In this document: in pieces, positions 42,725-54,411 of the stretch
Position numbering within the stretch: the stretch's first letter is position 1
Layout: each line of letters opens with the position of its first letter
Source: Pegoplata infirma
Taxonomy: Eukaryota > Arthropoda > Insecta > Diptera > Anthomyiidae
Reading direction: 5' to 3'
DNA length: 64,000 bases
Assembly (NCBI GenBank): GCA_963921195.1
Contig: OY992540.1
Coordinates: 16,809,136-16,873,135 of the forward strand
Program-made: the position numbers and the translations under genes
The notes under the pieces: model-generated
Database searches by the model: none
Told to the model about the DNA's origin: nothing
Seen by the model: the letters and a program-made list of their open reading frames with translations, nothing else

Positions 42725-43670
42725 AACAAAAAAACAAGTAGAAAAGTTAAATTCGACTTTGCCGAATCTATGAATACCCTCCACAATGCAATTTTTTTTA
42801 AGTATAGTAAATTTTTTAACGTGAAAAAATTAACAATTTTGATTAGAAATATTTTATTTTGTGTAAAAAACTCTTTTTTGTCATTTAAAAAAAAAAATAC
42901 TAATTTTTTTTTTGAGTGAAAAATTTTTTTGAGTGTAATGTTTTTTTTTACTGTAAAAATATTTCTGAGTAAATGCACGTACGTATGTACACAAAATATA
43001 TTGTCATTTTTGTAAAAAAAACTAAATTTTTTTTTAATTGTGAAATTTTTTTTGAGTGCAAAATATTTTTTGAGTGTAAAATCTTTTTCGAGTGTAATTT
43101 TTAAGTTACCAATGCTTTTTAAACTAAACAAGTTTAAAAAGCATTGCTTTTAAACTAAACAAGTTTGAAAAGCGTTGTTAAGTTACCACCAATGCTTTTA
43201 AAACTTGTTAACACGTGGCATTTAAGATGACACCAATCTCAAATTCAGTGTTTTGCTTATAACTTTTGAACCACTGAACCGATTGAGCTGAAATTTGATA
43301 CCAAACAGACCTGGGGAACGGCAATGATACATGTCAAGCTTCAGTAGTCTCATTATTGTCTTTCAAAAGTTATCATGTTTTTTATCTCGTAAATTCACGA
43401 AATTTACTCTTTTGCACATAACTTTTGAACCACTGCATCGATTTGACTGGATTGCAATACCAATCTGACCAGGTAAAGGACCAACATATATGCCAAACTT
43501 CAGTAGCCTCTGTCAAGTCTTTCAAAAGTTAGCGTGTTTTCTACGGACGGACAGACGGAAGGACGGACATCGCTAGATCGACTTAAAATCGACCGAGGAT
43601 TATGAATATATATACTTTATGGGGTCCTAGACTAATATTTCGATGTGTTACAAACGGCATGACAAACTTA

Positions 43671-45241
43671 GGCACCCTGAAAAATGGCCCCAATGCAAAA
43701 TGGCCCCAACGCCAAAAATGAAAAATGGCCCCAGTTTTGGGGTCTTTTTGAAAATGAAATTTCACCCCACTTTGAAATATGAAATATGGCCCCAATTCTG
43801 TGTGAAAAAATGCCCCAAAAAATTAGAACCATTTTTCTGAAAATGAAAAAAGGCCCCAAATTGCAATATGAAAAATGACCCCAAAAAAAATATGTATTTT
43901 TCCCAAACCATTATAAATAAAATTTTTATTCAGTCAATTTCATTTAATTTCAGTCAATAATTATAAATTGTAATTAATAATTATAAATTTAAAATAACTC
44001 CCAATGAAATTATTTTTTGTTATTTAAAACTTTTGAGTTGTATTAACGACATGAAAGATATTATTAACGCTTTCGGGCTGCTGCTTATGGTGGGTTTACA
44101 TCATTGGATTTTCGGTATGATTTGATTTTGGCACCCATTATAGTTCTCATGATTATTCATATCTTAAAAGCACCCGTGTAAGTACTTCCATATAATTAAG
44201 TGAATTTAACAAAGGTAAAAAATATATTCTATTTTATTAACCCACTCGAAGAAGTTGGAATCAAATATATTCTTTGATGACTTATCGTTTCTAGGATTCT
44301 GTATAATGGCAGTAGCAATAATACATATTTCTTTTGAAAAACTTTGAAAGCATATTGATGTGAAGAAAGCGCCGCAGGCGAAAAATTTTTACAAGAGATT
44401 TTAACAAAAAATTAAAAAAAAAATCGCGCGATTTTTTTTTAATTTTTTGTTAAAATCTCTTGTAAAAATTTTTCGCCTGCGGCGCTTTCTTCACATCAAT
44501 ATGCTTTCAAAGTTTTTCAAAAGAAATATGCCATTATACAGAATCCTAGAAACGATAAGTCATCATTCTTCACACCTATATGCTTTTTAACTTAAAAAAA
44601 AATAAAATAATTCACTTAAGTAACTCGGAAATAAAATTTAAGTAGGTTTTTATAATACCGAAAGACCAACGGACCTCAGAGTACATGTGTGCTGACGTAA
44701 AGCGTAAGCAACCACTTAAAACCTATACCAAAATGAAATTAACATTTCAAATAATCTATCCAAGTTCCTTCCTACTTTTTGTTTTGTCACTTCAGATTTT
44801 TGTTTTGTTGTATTAAAATATTAAAACATAAAGTACCTTAAGTCCGACCTAAGGCCGGCTACGCAGAAAAACTTTAAAGCAAAAAAAAATGTTTCACACA
44901 GATTTTGTACACATATTAATAAATGCATGCAAATTGTTAAAAGTCTTAATTTAAATACTATTTTTTATTTTTTATATATTTTTTTTACAATTTTTATTAA
45001 ATTTGGGGCCATTATTCATTCTGCAAAATAGCCCCAAATCAAAAAATGAAAAATGGCCCTATTAATTTTGGGGTCATATAAAAATGAAAAACGGCCCCAA
45101 AATTAAAAGGAAAAATTACCCCAAAAAACTAGGAAAAATGACCCCAAATTTTCGTGTTGTTGTACTCCATATAAAAATTTGGGGCCATTTTTCATTTTTG
45201 TTTTGGGGCCATTTTGCATTGGGGTCATTTTTCATGGTGCC
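43671..45241. mobile_element. 1571-bp Mutator-like (MULE) non-autonomous element with exact 9-bp TSD
   Basis: TSD ACAAACTTA at 43662-43670 and 45242-45250, confirmed by the uninterrupted DINE-like copy near 49970. TIRs: GGCACCCTGAAAAATGG and CCCCAATGCAAAATGGCCCC against (reverse) GGCACCATGAAAAATGA and the same CCCCAATGCAAAATGGCCCC. Arms of about 200 bp are built from degenerate AAAATGGCCCC words. The centre holds a large palindrome. No transposase. A 9-bp TSD with long TIRs fits MULEs. Other 9-bp superfamilies are possible. Confidence 0.75.
44275..44565. repeat. About 290-bp palindrome centred on TCGCGCGA
   Basis: Arms include GAAAGCGCCGCAGGCGAAAA and its complement TTTTCGCCTGCGGCGCTTTC, CATATTGATGTGAAG, and GATGACTTATCGTTTCTAGG. 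They meet at TCGCGCGA (44424-44431) with no loop. The left arm has a roughly 13-nt extra block (GTAGCAATAATAC). It lies inside the MULE-like element. Confidence 0.8.
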
Positions 45242-45440
45242 ACAAACTTATATATACCCTCTATCACTAGAGTGGAGGGCATAAAAACAATGAAACAAAT
45301 TTTAGATTTTTATTTGTATTTTTTATTATTTTTTTTTTTTAAATAGGCTAATCAATTAAAATTATAATTAAAAATACAAAAAAAAATTAAATTTTTTTCA
45401 TTGTTTTTTTTTTTAGTATTCCATAGTATTCTTCGCAAGT

Positions 45441-45931
45441 TAATTTAAACATGTGTTTCCCCATACATTCAAAACAAAACCTTGTTTAATTTTAAACATC
45501 TCGAAAATATTTCCAAAACATCTCGGAAACACGAAATAACAACCCTGTGTTAAGTTGTCATAAAAAAAAGCCGCTGCTAAACGAACCAGAAGAGAAACGG
45601 ATGCTTTTTTAAACTACTGGCAATGCGGACACTATCTAATACCATATTCACATTGGCATGTTTAAATTTAAACATGTGTTTCCCCATACATTTAAAACAA
45701 AACATCGTTTAATTTTGAACATCTCGAAAACATCTCCAAAACATTTCCAAAACATCTCGGAAACACGAAATAACAACCCTGTGTTAAGTTGTCATGAAAA
45801 AAACAGCCGCTGCTAAACGAACTAAAAGAGAAGCGGATGCTTTTTTAAACTACTGGCAATGCGAACACTTTCGTTTAATTTTAAACACAAAAGTTAAACG
45901 ATGTTTTAAACATTGTATGCGAATATGGTAT
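45441..45931. repeat. Direct duplication of about 200 bp, second copy inside a MITE
   Basis: AACATGTGTTTCCCCATACA, CATCTCGGAAACACGAAATA, AACCCTGTGTTAAGTTGTCA and TTAAACTACTGGCAATGCG occur in the same order at 45441-45627 and 45658-45865. Confidence 0.7.
45640..45930. mobile_element. 291-bp MITE, TACCATATTC ends, TAA TSD
   Basis: TACCATATTCACAT (45640-45653) pairs with ATGCGAATATGGTA (45917-45930). TAA flanks both sides (45637-45639, 45931-45933), as in PIF/Harbinger (TWA) elements. Sub-terminal GTTTAAATTTAAAC-type words also pair loosely. Confidence 0.5.
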
Positions 45932-47029
45932 AAGATTATTAAAACTAAAACAACATTGTTTTGAAAAAATTTTAGAGTAAGATTCCAAAAATCCAAAAAT
46001 TTTTTTTTCATAGTCACTTTTGTAACTAAAATACTTGTCCGACAAAAATGAAACTTTTTGTCATTAATAAGCTAATCAAGCTAAATTATAATAATAATAA
46101 AAAAACAAGTAGAAAAGTTAAATTCGACTTTGCCGAATCTATGAATACCCTCCACAATGCCCATTTTAAGTGATAATAAATTTTCTAACGTGAAAAAAAT
46201 AACAGTTTTGATTAGAAATATTTTATTTTGTTTAAAAAAATTTTTTTTAGTAATTTTTGAAAAAAAAAATAATTTACTATTTTTTTTTTTTGAGTGTAAA
46301 ATTAATAACAGTTTTGATTAGAAATATTTTATTTTGTTTAAAAAAATTTTTTTTAGTAATTTTTGAAAAAAAAAAATAATTTACTAATTTTTTTTTGAGT
46401 GTAAAATATTTTTCGAGTGTATTTTTTTTTTGTTTTGGTATAAAAATATTTTTGAGTAACAAAAATACGTTGTAAAATATTTTTGTGACTTACCAATGTT
46501 TTTAAAACAGGTTTAACGGGTTTCAACACGTGAATTTTAGGTGAAGCTAATCTGAAATTCACGGTTTTGCTAATAACTTTTGAACCACTAAATCGATTTG
46601 GCTGAAATTCAATACGAACGAGGCTGGAGGAACGCAAAATATATATGCCATGCTTCAGCATGCTCAGAATTGGCTTTCGAAAGTTATAGTGCTTTTTATC
46701 TCAAAAATTCACGAAAAACCCTTGCCGAAATTCAGTCTTTTGCTCATAACTTTTGAACCACTGCACACTGGGCCGAGATGGTAGGTTTTTTGGCCAAAAG
46801 TCTCTACAGGTCGTAAATGTTAATCGATTTTGTTGAAATTCAGAATATAAGCCTATATTAGGGTAATAAATAAGTGACTTGAAACTTTTTGGAATCGGAC
46901 CTACAAGGAAACTGTTTCAGGGTGGACATTTAATTTTTAATAAAATTTACAGATGTTATAGATGAAACAAATGAAGAGAAACTTGTCTTTTGTTTATGTT
47001 TTTGAATTGGAGATGGTCTCTGGTCCCGT

Positions 47030-47200
47030 GATTTGCGTGACTCAAAAAACAACGTGATTCACGCGTGAGAGTGAGTGATTTTCACTTAAATCACGTGATA
47101 TAAAAGTTTTTAAAAATTGAATTGAAAAAAAGTTTAAAAATAACGTGATTCACGCGTGAGCGTGAATGATTTTCATTTAAATCACGTTAATATACCTTTT
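47030..47200. repeat. CACGTGA/CGTGATTCACGCGTGA-rich block
   Basis: Repeated CGTGATTCACGCGTGAG and ATCACGT words, as at 63313-63480. Preceded by GGAGATGGTCTC. Confidence 0.6.
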
Positions 47201-47254
47201 TCCGAAATATAATTGAAAAAAAGTTTATAAACAATTGAAAAAAAAAAATTGTTT

Positions 47255-48905
47255 TTGTTTTGAAAACCCCCTTTTTATACTCATCGTTATCAAAAGTTCC
47301 ACGCCCTTTTAAAAAACTGTCTGGGCCAGAATTATCCTTTCTATCCACACTTTCCAAAAAAGTTGCCTGCTTGTGCCCGTTTTCAAAAATGGAATTTAAA
47401 TAAAATTTATAAAAAAATGAAAAAAATTATTTCATTTTTGAAAACCCCCTTTTAAGAACTCTTCGTTATGGAAAGTTCCACGGCCTTTCAAAAAACTGTC
47501 TGGACCAGAATTATCCTTTGTATCAGCACTTTCCAAAAAAGTTACCTGCTTGTGCCCGTTTTCAAAAATTGAATTGAAAAATGAGCTTATAAAAAATTGA
47601 AAAAACATTTTTTTTGAAAACCCTCTTTATAAACTCATCGTCATAAAAAGTTCCACGCCCTTTCAGAAAACTGAATTACCCTTTTTATCAGCACTTTCCA
47701 AAAAAGTTGCCCGCCTGTGCCCGTTTTCAAAAATTTACTTTTAATAAGGGCTAATAAAAAATTGGAAAAAATTATTTTTTTTTTTCTGAAAACTCCCTTT
47801 TTAAACTCATCAAAAGTTCCACGCTCTTTCAAAAAATGTCTGGGCCAGAATTATCCTTTTTATCCCCACTTTCCAAAAAACTTTTCCGCTTGTGCCCGTT
47901 TTCAAAAATTAAATTGAAACAAGTTTATAAAAAAATTGGAAAAAATTTTTCTTTTTTTGAAAACCCCCTTTTTAAAGTTATCGTCATCAAAAGTTCCATG
48001 CCCATTCAAAAAACTGTCTAGGCCAGAATTGCCCTTTTTATCAGCACTTTCCAAAAAAGTTACTCGTCTGTGCCCGTTTTCAAAAAAAAAAAATTTACTT
48101 CTAATAAGGGCTAATAAAAAATTGAAAAAAATTAGTTTTTTTTCTGAAACCCCCCTTTTTAAACTCATTAAAAGTTCCACGCTCTTTCAAGAAACTGTCT
48201 GGGCCAGAATTAGCCTTTTTTAACCCCACCACTTAGAGAAAACTTACCCGCTTGTGCCCGTTTACACAAATGAGATTAAAATACCAAAAATTAAAAAAAA
48301 AAATAAAAAAATGTTTGTGAAAACCCCCTTTTTTAAAAATCATTGTGAACAAAAGTTCCACGCCCTTTCAAAAAACTGTTTGGGCCAGAATTATCCTTTT
48401 TATTTACACTTTCCAAAAAAATTTCCCGCTTGTGCCCGATTTCAAAAATTTAATTGAAATAAGAGTTTATAAAAATCTGATTTTTTTTTTGTAAACCCCG
48501 TTTTTAAGCCCATCGTTATCAAAAGTTCCACTCCCTTTCAAAAAACTGTCTGGGCCAAAATTTTCCTTTTTATCCCTTCTATCTAAAAATGTTGCCCGCT
48601 TGTGCCCGTTTAGGCAAATGTTATTGAAATATTAAAAATTTTAAAAAGTAAAATATTTTTTTATTTAAACCCCTTTTTTAAACTCATCGTTATCAAAAGT
48701 TCCACGCCCTTTCAAAAAACTGTCTGGGCCAGAATTATTCTTCCTATCCACACTTTCCATAATAGTTGCCAGCTTGTGCCCGTTTTAAAAAATGTAATGG
48801 AAATAAAATTTAGAAAAAAATTAGAAAAAATATTTTTTTTTTGAAAACCCGTTTAAAAAAACACTTTTTTTAACTCATCGTTATCAAAAGTTCCACACTC
48901 TTTCA
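47255..48905. repeat. Minisatellite, about 9-10 units of 170-190 bp
   Basis: Each unit carries AAAACCCCCTTTTTAAACTC, ATCGTTATCAAAAGTTCCAC, GCCCTTTCAAAAAACTGTCT, GGGCCAGAATTATCC, CACTTTCCAAAAAAGTTGCC and CGCTTGTGCCCGTTTTCAAA. The CTGTCTGGGCC word recurs at about 47317, 47496, 47836, 48014, 48195, 48376, 48546, 48720 and (degenerate) 48911. The unit at about 47680 has lost it by deletion. Frames across it are open by chance only. Confidence 0.85.
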
Positions 48906-49819
48906 AAAAGCTGTCAGGACTGCCTAACCGGGTAATTATATTTTTTTTCAATGTATTAAAAACAAATTTTAATACGATAAAAAAAAATATTTTTCGTGTA
49001 ACCGGGTTTTTCTCGTAACCGTTTTTTTTTTGTATTCGGGTTTTTGGGTAACCGGGTTTCATTTTATCCCGTATTAATATAGAAAAACACTATGTATGTA
49101 CTTTAGGAAAAACTTGAAAATTGTTAATTCATAAAATTAATTTAATTCAATAAAAAAGGCTCATTTTAACAACTTTAGACTTGTTCATCTCCCTTTCTAT
49201 TGATATTATATACGCAGATGAAAAAACGGGCAAAAGCGGGCAGGTCAGTCTGAAAGCTAGTAAACCAACGAACATTTTGGCATCCTAACTTTTGGATTAT
49301 GTCGCGGAACATTTTGGAACAACTATATCAAATGGAACAATTTTTCAAAATTTATATAAAAATATCAAAAATCATCAAAAAAAAATAGGGAAAAAGAGCT
49401 GTTCATACCCATTTACATGTTGTACTTCCCTTTGTCAAATAAATTAATCCCCAAAAAAAAAACAAGGTCCCATCTTAATAATGTATAAATTTGCTAGCTT
49501 TTTTGATTACGGTATATGGAGATTTAAGCATACATATTTTATCTTTGATGGATCATTCCAAGAGAATGGGTGTACCGATTTTTACAAAAATTACAGACAA
49601 GGTGCAGCAAGTCATACTTAATACAAAAGTGCATTCGCTTTTTTTAATTTAATAATTTTGTTTATTTTAGTTTTGGCCAAAAAAACTACCATGTCGGCCC
49701 AGTGTGCACTGGACCGATTTCGCTGGATTGCAATACCAACCTGACCAGGTAAATGCCCAACATATATGCCAAACTTCAGGAGCCTCCGTTAAGTCTTTCA
49801 AAAGTTAGCGTGTTTTCAA

Positions 49820-49872
49820 CAGACAGACAGACAGACGGACAGACGGACAGACGGACGGACGGACGGACGGAC
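49820..49872. repeat. (CAGA)n/(CGGA)n microsatellite of DINE-like copy D
   Basis: About 13 tetranucleotides shifting from CAGA to CGGA, at the position of the GTCCGTCTG run in other copies. Confidence 0.85.
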
Positions 49873-50008
49873 ATCGCTAGATCGTCTTAAAATCGATTGA
49901 GGATCATGAATATATATACTTTATGGGGTCCTAGACCAATATTTCGAAGTGTTACAAACGGAATGACAAACTTATATATACCCTCTATCACTAGAGTGGT
50001 GGGTATAA

Positions 50009-50870
50009 TAAAAATCGATTTTTTTTTATTGTATGAACTTTTTTTTTAGACCCAATGTTTGGGGCTCTACCCCTAAACCTTGTTGACAAATTTTGAAAAA
50101 AACTTGGAAAAAATCGACTTGGAAATATTTTTAAAAAATATTCTGAAAAGTATCTATAAATAATTTTATTCTCCAGATCAACCCTCGTATGCAACCTTGC
50201 ATCTACAAAAAAAAAGTTTCCAATGTATTGTCGTCCACTGTTCCCGGGTGGCCCTTACAAAAATCCAACTTTAGTTTTCTTTATTAGGAATGCTTTCAAA
50301 AAATCTTTTTATTTTCAGGAATGAATTGACAACCGTTTTAGGGGTTCTCGACTTATTGTTAGTGAGAAAGAAATATAATTTCGAAATGTCACCAGAACAA
50401 TTAAAATGAAAGGAAGTTGGTAGATGTCTGTAGAATAAATAACTAATTTTTATTATTTAGCAAAAAAGCAAAAAAGTTGCTGATACTACAATTTTTTTTT
50501 TTTTTGGGTGTAGGATTTTAAAAAATATATGAAAAGGGGAAAACCAGAGTAAAATTCTAATATTATATCATTAACCATCGATTTTTTGTACAATACAAGA
50601 CAAAAAATTAGATTTCTCATACAATTTGCATGAAGGTACCCAGGTACCTATCCACCCTATAGAAGGTTTTTTTTTTCCACACACATAAGGGATAATAAAA
50701 ATGAAACAAACTTTGTAATTTTTACATTTTTTGTGTAGACTTACCAGCACCTTAGACGATACAGCCACCTCATTGATATTTTATGACAAATAGTCGTTTT
50801 CTTTTTAAAATTTGTTTTTTAGCCGTAAACTCTGATTATCTCGAAAACAAAAAAATAGAAAACTTACGAA
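50009..50870. other. Intergenic, no gene seen
   Basis: No feature recognised apart from AT-rich sequence. Confidence 0.5.
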
Positions 50871-50948
50871 TACATTCAAAAGGAAACGAAGAAAAAAGGA
50901 AAATAAACGAATACATTCAAAAGGAACCGAAGAAAAAAAAGAAAATAA
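50871..50948. repeat. Tandem duplication, 2 x about 39 bp
   Basis: GAATACATTCAAAAGGAAAC and GAATACATTCAAAAGGAACC, each followed by GAAGAAAAAA and GAAAATAAA. Confidence 0.7.
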
Positions 50949-51573
50949 ATATTCTATAAAACTTTGAAGTCCTTTTAAAGGAATACATTTTGTAAAAATG
51001 TCCTTTTAAAAGGACTTTAAAGTTTTAGAGGATTACATTTTATAATTAAGTTTTAAAGGATACATTTTGTAAAATATTTGTAATTATCCTAGGATGACAC
51101 TGGTGACGGCAGATGAAAGAGGAGGATCTCCCCTAATTTTTCCATTTTTATATTTTGCCATATCAAGATAAAAGGATGTGAATAAATTCATTTGAAAACT
51201 TTATTAAAATATTTTGTTTAAATTTTTTAATGATTTTAAAGGACACATTTTTAAATGTATATAACTTACCTCCTTTTTCCTGATTTGTAAAAATAATAAA
51301 AAAGGAAAATTAGGGGAGATCCTCCTCTTTCATTTGCTATCAACAGTGGCATCCTAGGACAAGTACAAATATTTCAAAAATATTTTACAAAATGTATCCT
51401 TTAAAAATTAATTATAAAATGTAATCCTCTAAAACCTTAAAGTCCTTTTAAAAGGAATCTGGATCCCGAAATGAAAAACTGTAAATGCAGTTTTACAACA
51501 TTTAGTCTCTAGTTTCAAACGTATATTATCTAGTTCATGTTCAACGACGTTTTTTCATTTTTGTCGAACGGTG
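50949..51573. mobile_element. TIR element copy 2 (TGTCGAACGGTG right end)
   Basis: Collinear with 36899-37514: ATCCTAGGATGACACTGGTG, AGGGGAGATCCTCCTCTTTC, AAAACTGTAAATGCAGTTTT and the right end TGTCGAACGGTG (51562-51573). The matching left TIR is not found. The left part is replaced by an AT-rich palindrome (AAGTCCTTTTAAAGGA and TCCTTTTAAAAGGACTT, 50960-51016). Confidence 0.6.
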
Positions 51574-53831
51574 CTATCTTTAAATTTTTTTTGTTTTCCT
51601 TTTTAAATTACCATATCAACTATGTTAATAATATTTGCATCATTATCATTATCAATAAATAAATTCAAAGATATTAAAAAAATAAAAATTCATTCGCCTA
51701 CAACTCATGTCATTACGCATCAAAAAACTCATTTAGGGAATATTTATATTTTCTAAAAAATATTCAGCAATTGAATATAAAAACCAACAAACGCTGCGGG
51801 ATATTTAAACAAATAACATGATCACTTCAAGAAGAGAAAAAAAATATCCATACAAACTTTAAACTATAAAAAATGTTACAAAATCTACAATGTCTTTACT
51901 TCACAAAAAAAAAAACTAAGGCGGTAGGATCAAGTAAAACACACCAAATTCAACCAGAAAAAAGTTACTTAAATCACGAAAATAAGCCAATAAACGATGA
52001 AAAAAAAACAGTTCCCTCGAATGAAAATTGAATTCAAAAACAAGCAAAATATCACTTCGATTAATTCAAACAAGAATGAAAAGTAAAAGATTAATCCTCT
52101 TCAATTCCCCCCTTCTGCTGTTCCCATTTTAAATACAAACACAGACAATGGATTAAGTCAAAGAAGAAGAGCCCTTTTTTTTGAAAACTCTACTTAAAAT
52201 TGGAAGAAGAAACCCTTTTCATTGTATTAAATAATTCAATTGAAAGAGATCAACGTCATCATATCTGTTGGTTGATTTTTTTTCTGTTTTTTTCTGCCGT
52301 TGGCGTAACTTATTGAAAAAGAGACCCCAACTGAAATGAAGAAGATTCTTTAAAAAAAAAAAAATAAAGTTCGCAGGTTTTTTTATGTGTTCGTTGCGTT
52401 TCTATCCTCAACCTAAAAACCTATTGAAGCAATAAGTCTTAAGCCTGTTGTAGCATGAAATCAATTGGAAAATATTGTTTTAAAACTTTCAACAGTCTTC
52501 TTAGTTTTAATTTTTTTCCTTTTTTTCAACATCAGACACTAAATGTTGTTAAGAGGATCAGTTTGGGTTTTGGCTGTGTTTTGTTTATTCACCCCTAACA
52601 ATACAAAATGGCCTAAGTTCACTTAAGAAAAAACGGACCAAAAACCTCAAAAGATCTACCAACATTTTTAAAAAAACTATATTTAAGTCTGTTAACCTCA
52701 ATTTCAGTTAAAATTTAAGGATTTTGTATGTTAAATTTAGGAAAACTTCAAATTTCTTATAAACTGTTATTTAATTGTAAAATGTTGTTAGGCCATTTAA
52801 CCATTTCATTGGCTCTACTTTACATCTGTATGTTGTTTAGTTTTTGATAAGTTGCTTTGGCGTTTGAGTTAATGGAGGCGGCTTCTTTTTAACGCGGCCT
52901 TTTTTACGCTAAAGAGTTTATTTTTTTTTTTTTGTTTAAAGTAACAAGAGTAAGTGTTTAGAAGACTCAAATTGTTAAGCCGTGGAAACAAATTTGCCTT
53001 TGGGGACTCATTTTGAAATTTTGAGAAAAAAACTACATATTGAACTAATATTTAAATAGGAAAATGATGAATTACACAATGGAGTGGATTTACGGAACTA
53101 TGCAAAATCATGGCTTATAAATTATCAAAATGTTGGTTTCTGAAATTTTTCAATTTTGGATTTTGATTGACGAAAACGGGGGTTTCTCCAAACACCACCA
53201 GAAAAACAAGCTGAACGACTCAAAATTGGCAGCACGCAAAAGCCGATTTTTTAACAAAAATAGAAATAACTATTAAGTTGATATTAAAGCACCGCTGAGC
53301 AAAAATAGTGGAGCCGCAAAAAATTTCTCGTCGGCTTGGTTTCCTGGTCCCCATCTAAAAGTGTATTAGACCATCTATTCTAAAAAACGTACTGTCACTG
53401 AAATTTTCCACCCACCCGGGTGAAAATAACCATGTATGTTCATTAGAGTGTCCCTTATTTTGGAAATGTTGGAAATGTTGAGACGGTACCTGCTAATTTT
53501 TTTCCTTTTGACTTAAAAATAACTCAGGAAAAATTTTACGCCCCTACAAACCGAAATTTTTTACAAATTTGAAATGGCGATATCTTGAAAACCGATCGAG
53601 CGATTTTTACGTTTTTTTGATATTCGTGCTCAGCGCATCGAAATCAACCAACATGATGTGTCGAAAGATAAATATTTTTTTAATTTTATTTTTAAAATTT
53701 TTTAAAAAATCCAAAACTTTGACCGCCACTAGGACCCGTTTTCTTAACTTATCCACATTCACAGGTACCACCTAATTTACAAATAAAAAAGTTATTGCGA
53801 AATTAAGAGAATATCACAATGACAATTGTCC
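51574..53831. other. AT-rich intergenic, no gene seen
   Basis: About 2.3 kb with no recognisable domain. A TTAGAGTGTCCCTTATTTTG word near 53444 resembles a MITE end, but no partner was found. Confidence 0.45.
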
Positions 53832-54411
53832 ATATATTCATGATCCTCGATCGATTTTAAGACGATCTAACGACGTCTGTCCGTCCTTCCTTGCGTCTGT
53901 CTATTGAAAACACGCAAACTTTTGAAAGACTTTACGGAGGATCCTGAAGTTTGGCATATATGTTGGGCATTTACCTGGTCAGGTTGGTATTGCAATCCAG
54001 CGAAATCGGTCCAGTGGTTCAAAAGTTCTAAAGACAATTCTGAGGATACTGAAGCTTGTCATATTTGTCGTTCCTCTGTTCTGGTTCGTATTGAATTTCA
54101 AATCGGTCTAGTGAATCAAAAGTTATTTGCAAAACCGTGAATTTCAGATTAGTTTCACCTTTAATTCACGTGTTGAAAATCCGTGAAACATGTTTTAAAA
54201 ATCATTAATAAGTCACAAAAATATTTTACAAGTAAATTATTTTTTTTTTTCAAAATTTACTTCAAAAAAAAAGTTTTTTTACACAAAATCAAATATTTCT
54301 AATCAAAAATGTTATTTTTTTTACGTTAGAAAATTGACTATCACTTAAAAAGGGCATTGTGGAGGGTATTTATAGATTCGGCAAAGTCGAATTTAACTTT
54401 TCTACTTGTTT
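53832..54411 (+). mobile_element. DINE-1/INE-1-like element, copy F (terminal hairpin missing)
   Basis: Begins at ATTCATGATCCTCGATCGAT, has GTCTGTCCGTCCTTCC, GGCATATATGTTGGGCATTT, two GTTCAAAAGTT-type blocks, then GGGCATTGTGGAGGGTATTT and ATTCGGCAAAGTCGAATTTA ending TTCTACTTGTTT. The TATACCC hairpin end is missing. Confidence 0.75.

Larger units (their letters stand above)
42731..45287 (-). mobile_element. DINE-1/INE-1-like element, copy C, split by a Mutator-like insertion
   Basis: Starts ACAAGTAGAAAAGTTAAATT and CGACTTTGCCGAATC, runs through three related ACTTTTGAACCACTG blocks, a GACGGACAGACGGAAGGACG tract and TATATATACTTTATGGGGTC, and ends with TATACCCTCTATCACTAGAG and GGAGGGCATA (terminal hairpin). 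The 1571-bp insertion at 43671-45241 interrupts it between ATGACAAACTTA and TATATACCC. Confidence 0.8.
46766..49704. mobile_element. 2.9-kb TIR element carrying a minisatellite (CACTGGGCCGA ends)
   Basis: Termini CACTGGGCCGAGATGGTAGG and (reverse) CACTGGGCCGACATGGTAGT, followed on both sides by TTTTTGGCCAAAA. Outside both ends stands TGCA, which is either a 4-bp TSD (CACTG termini with 4 bp would suit a CMC/Chapaev-type element) or part of longer TIRs with a 3-bp ACT duplication. It contains a CACGTGA-rich block (about 47030-47200), the 175-bp minisatellite (47255-48905) and an AACCGGGTTTTT-rich patch (48925-49070). No transposase ORF. Confidence 0.65.
46105..50008 (-). mobile_element. DINE-1/INE-1-like element, copy D, split by a 2.9-kb TIR element
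   Basis: Left part 46105-46765 starts ACAAGTAGAAAAGTTAAATT and has an internal tandem duplication of about 107 bp (TTTTGATTAGAAATATTTTA at 46205 and 46311). Right part 49705-50008 has GGACCGATTTCGCTGG, the GACAGACGGACAGACGG tract and the TATACCCTCTATCACTAGAG terminal hairpin. The two halves join at TTTTGAACCACTG. Confidence 0.8.

Noticed and set aside
42700..43131. 143-codon Lys/Phe-rich minus-strand ORF
   Set aside because: Produced by AAAAA/TTTTT tracts of the DINE-like element. No domain and not conserved between copies.
47641..48457. Several 60-95 codon ORFs in both strands
   Set aside because: They are repeats of the 175-bp minisatellite read in different frames.
53440..53470. TTAGAGTGTCCCTTATTTTG as a MITE terminus
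   Set aside because: No inverted partner or TSD was found within several kb.
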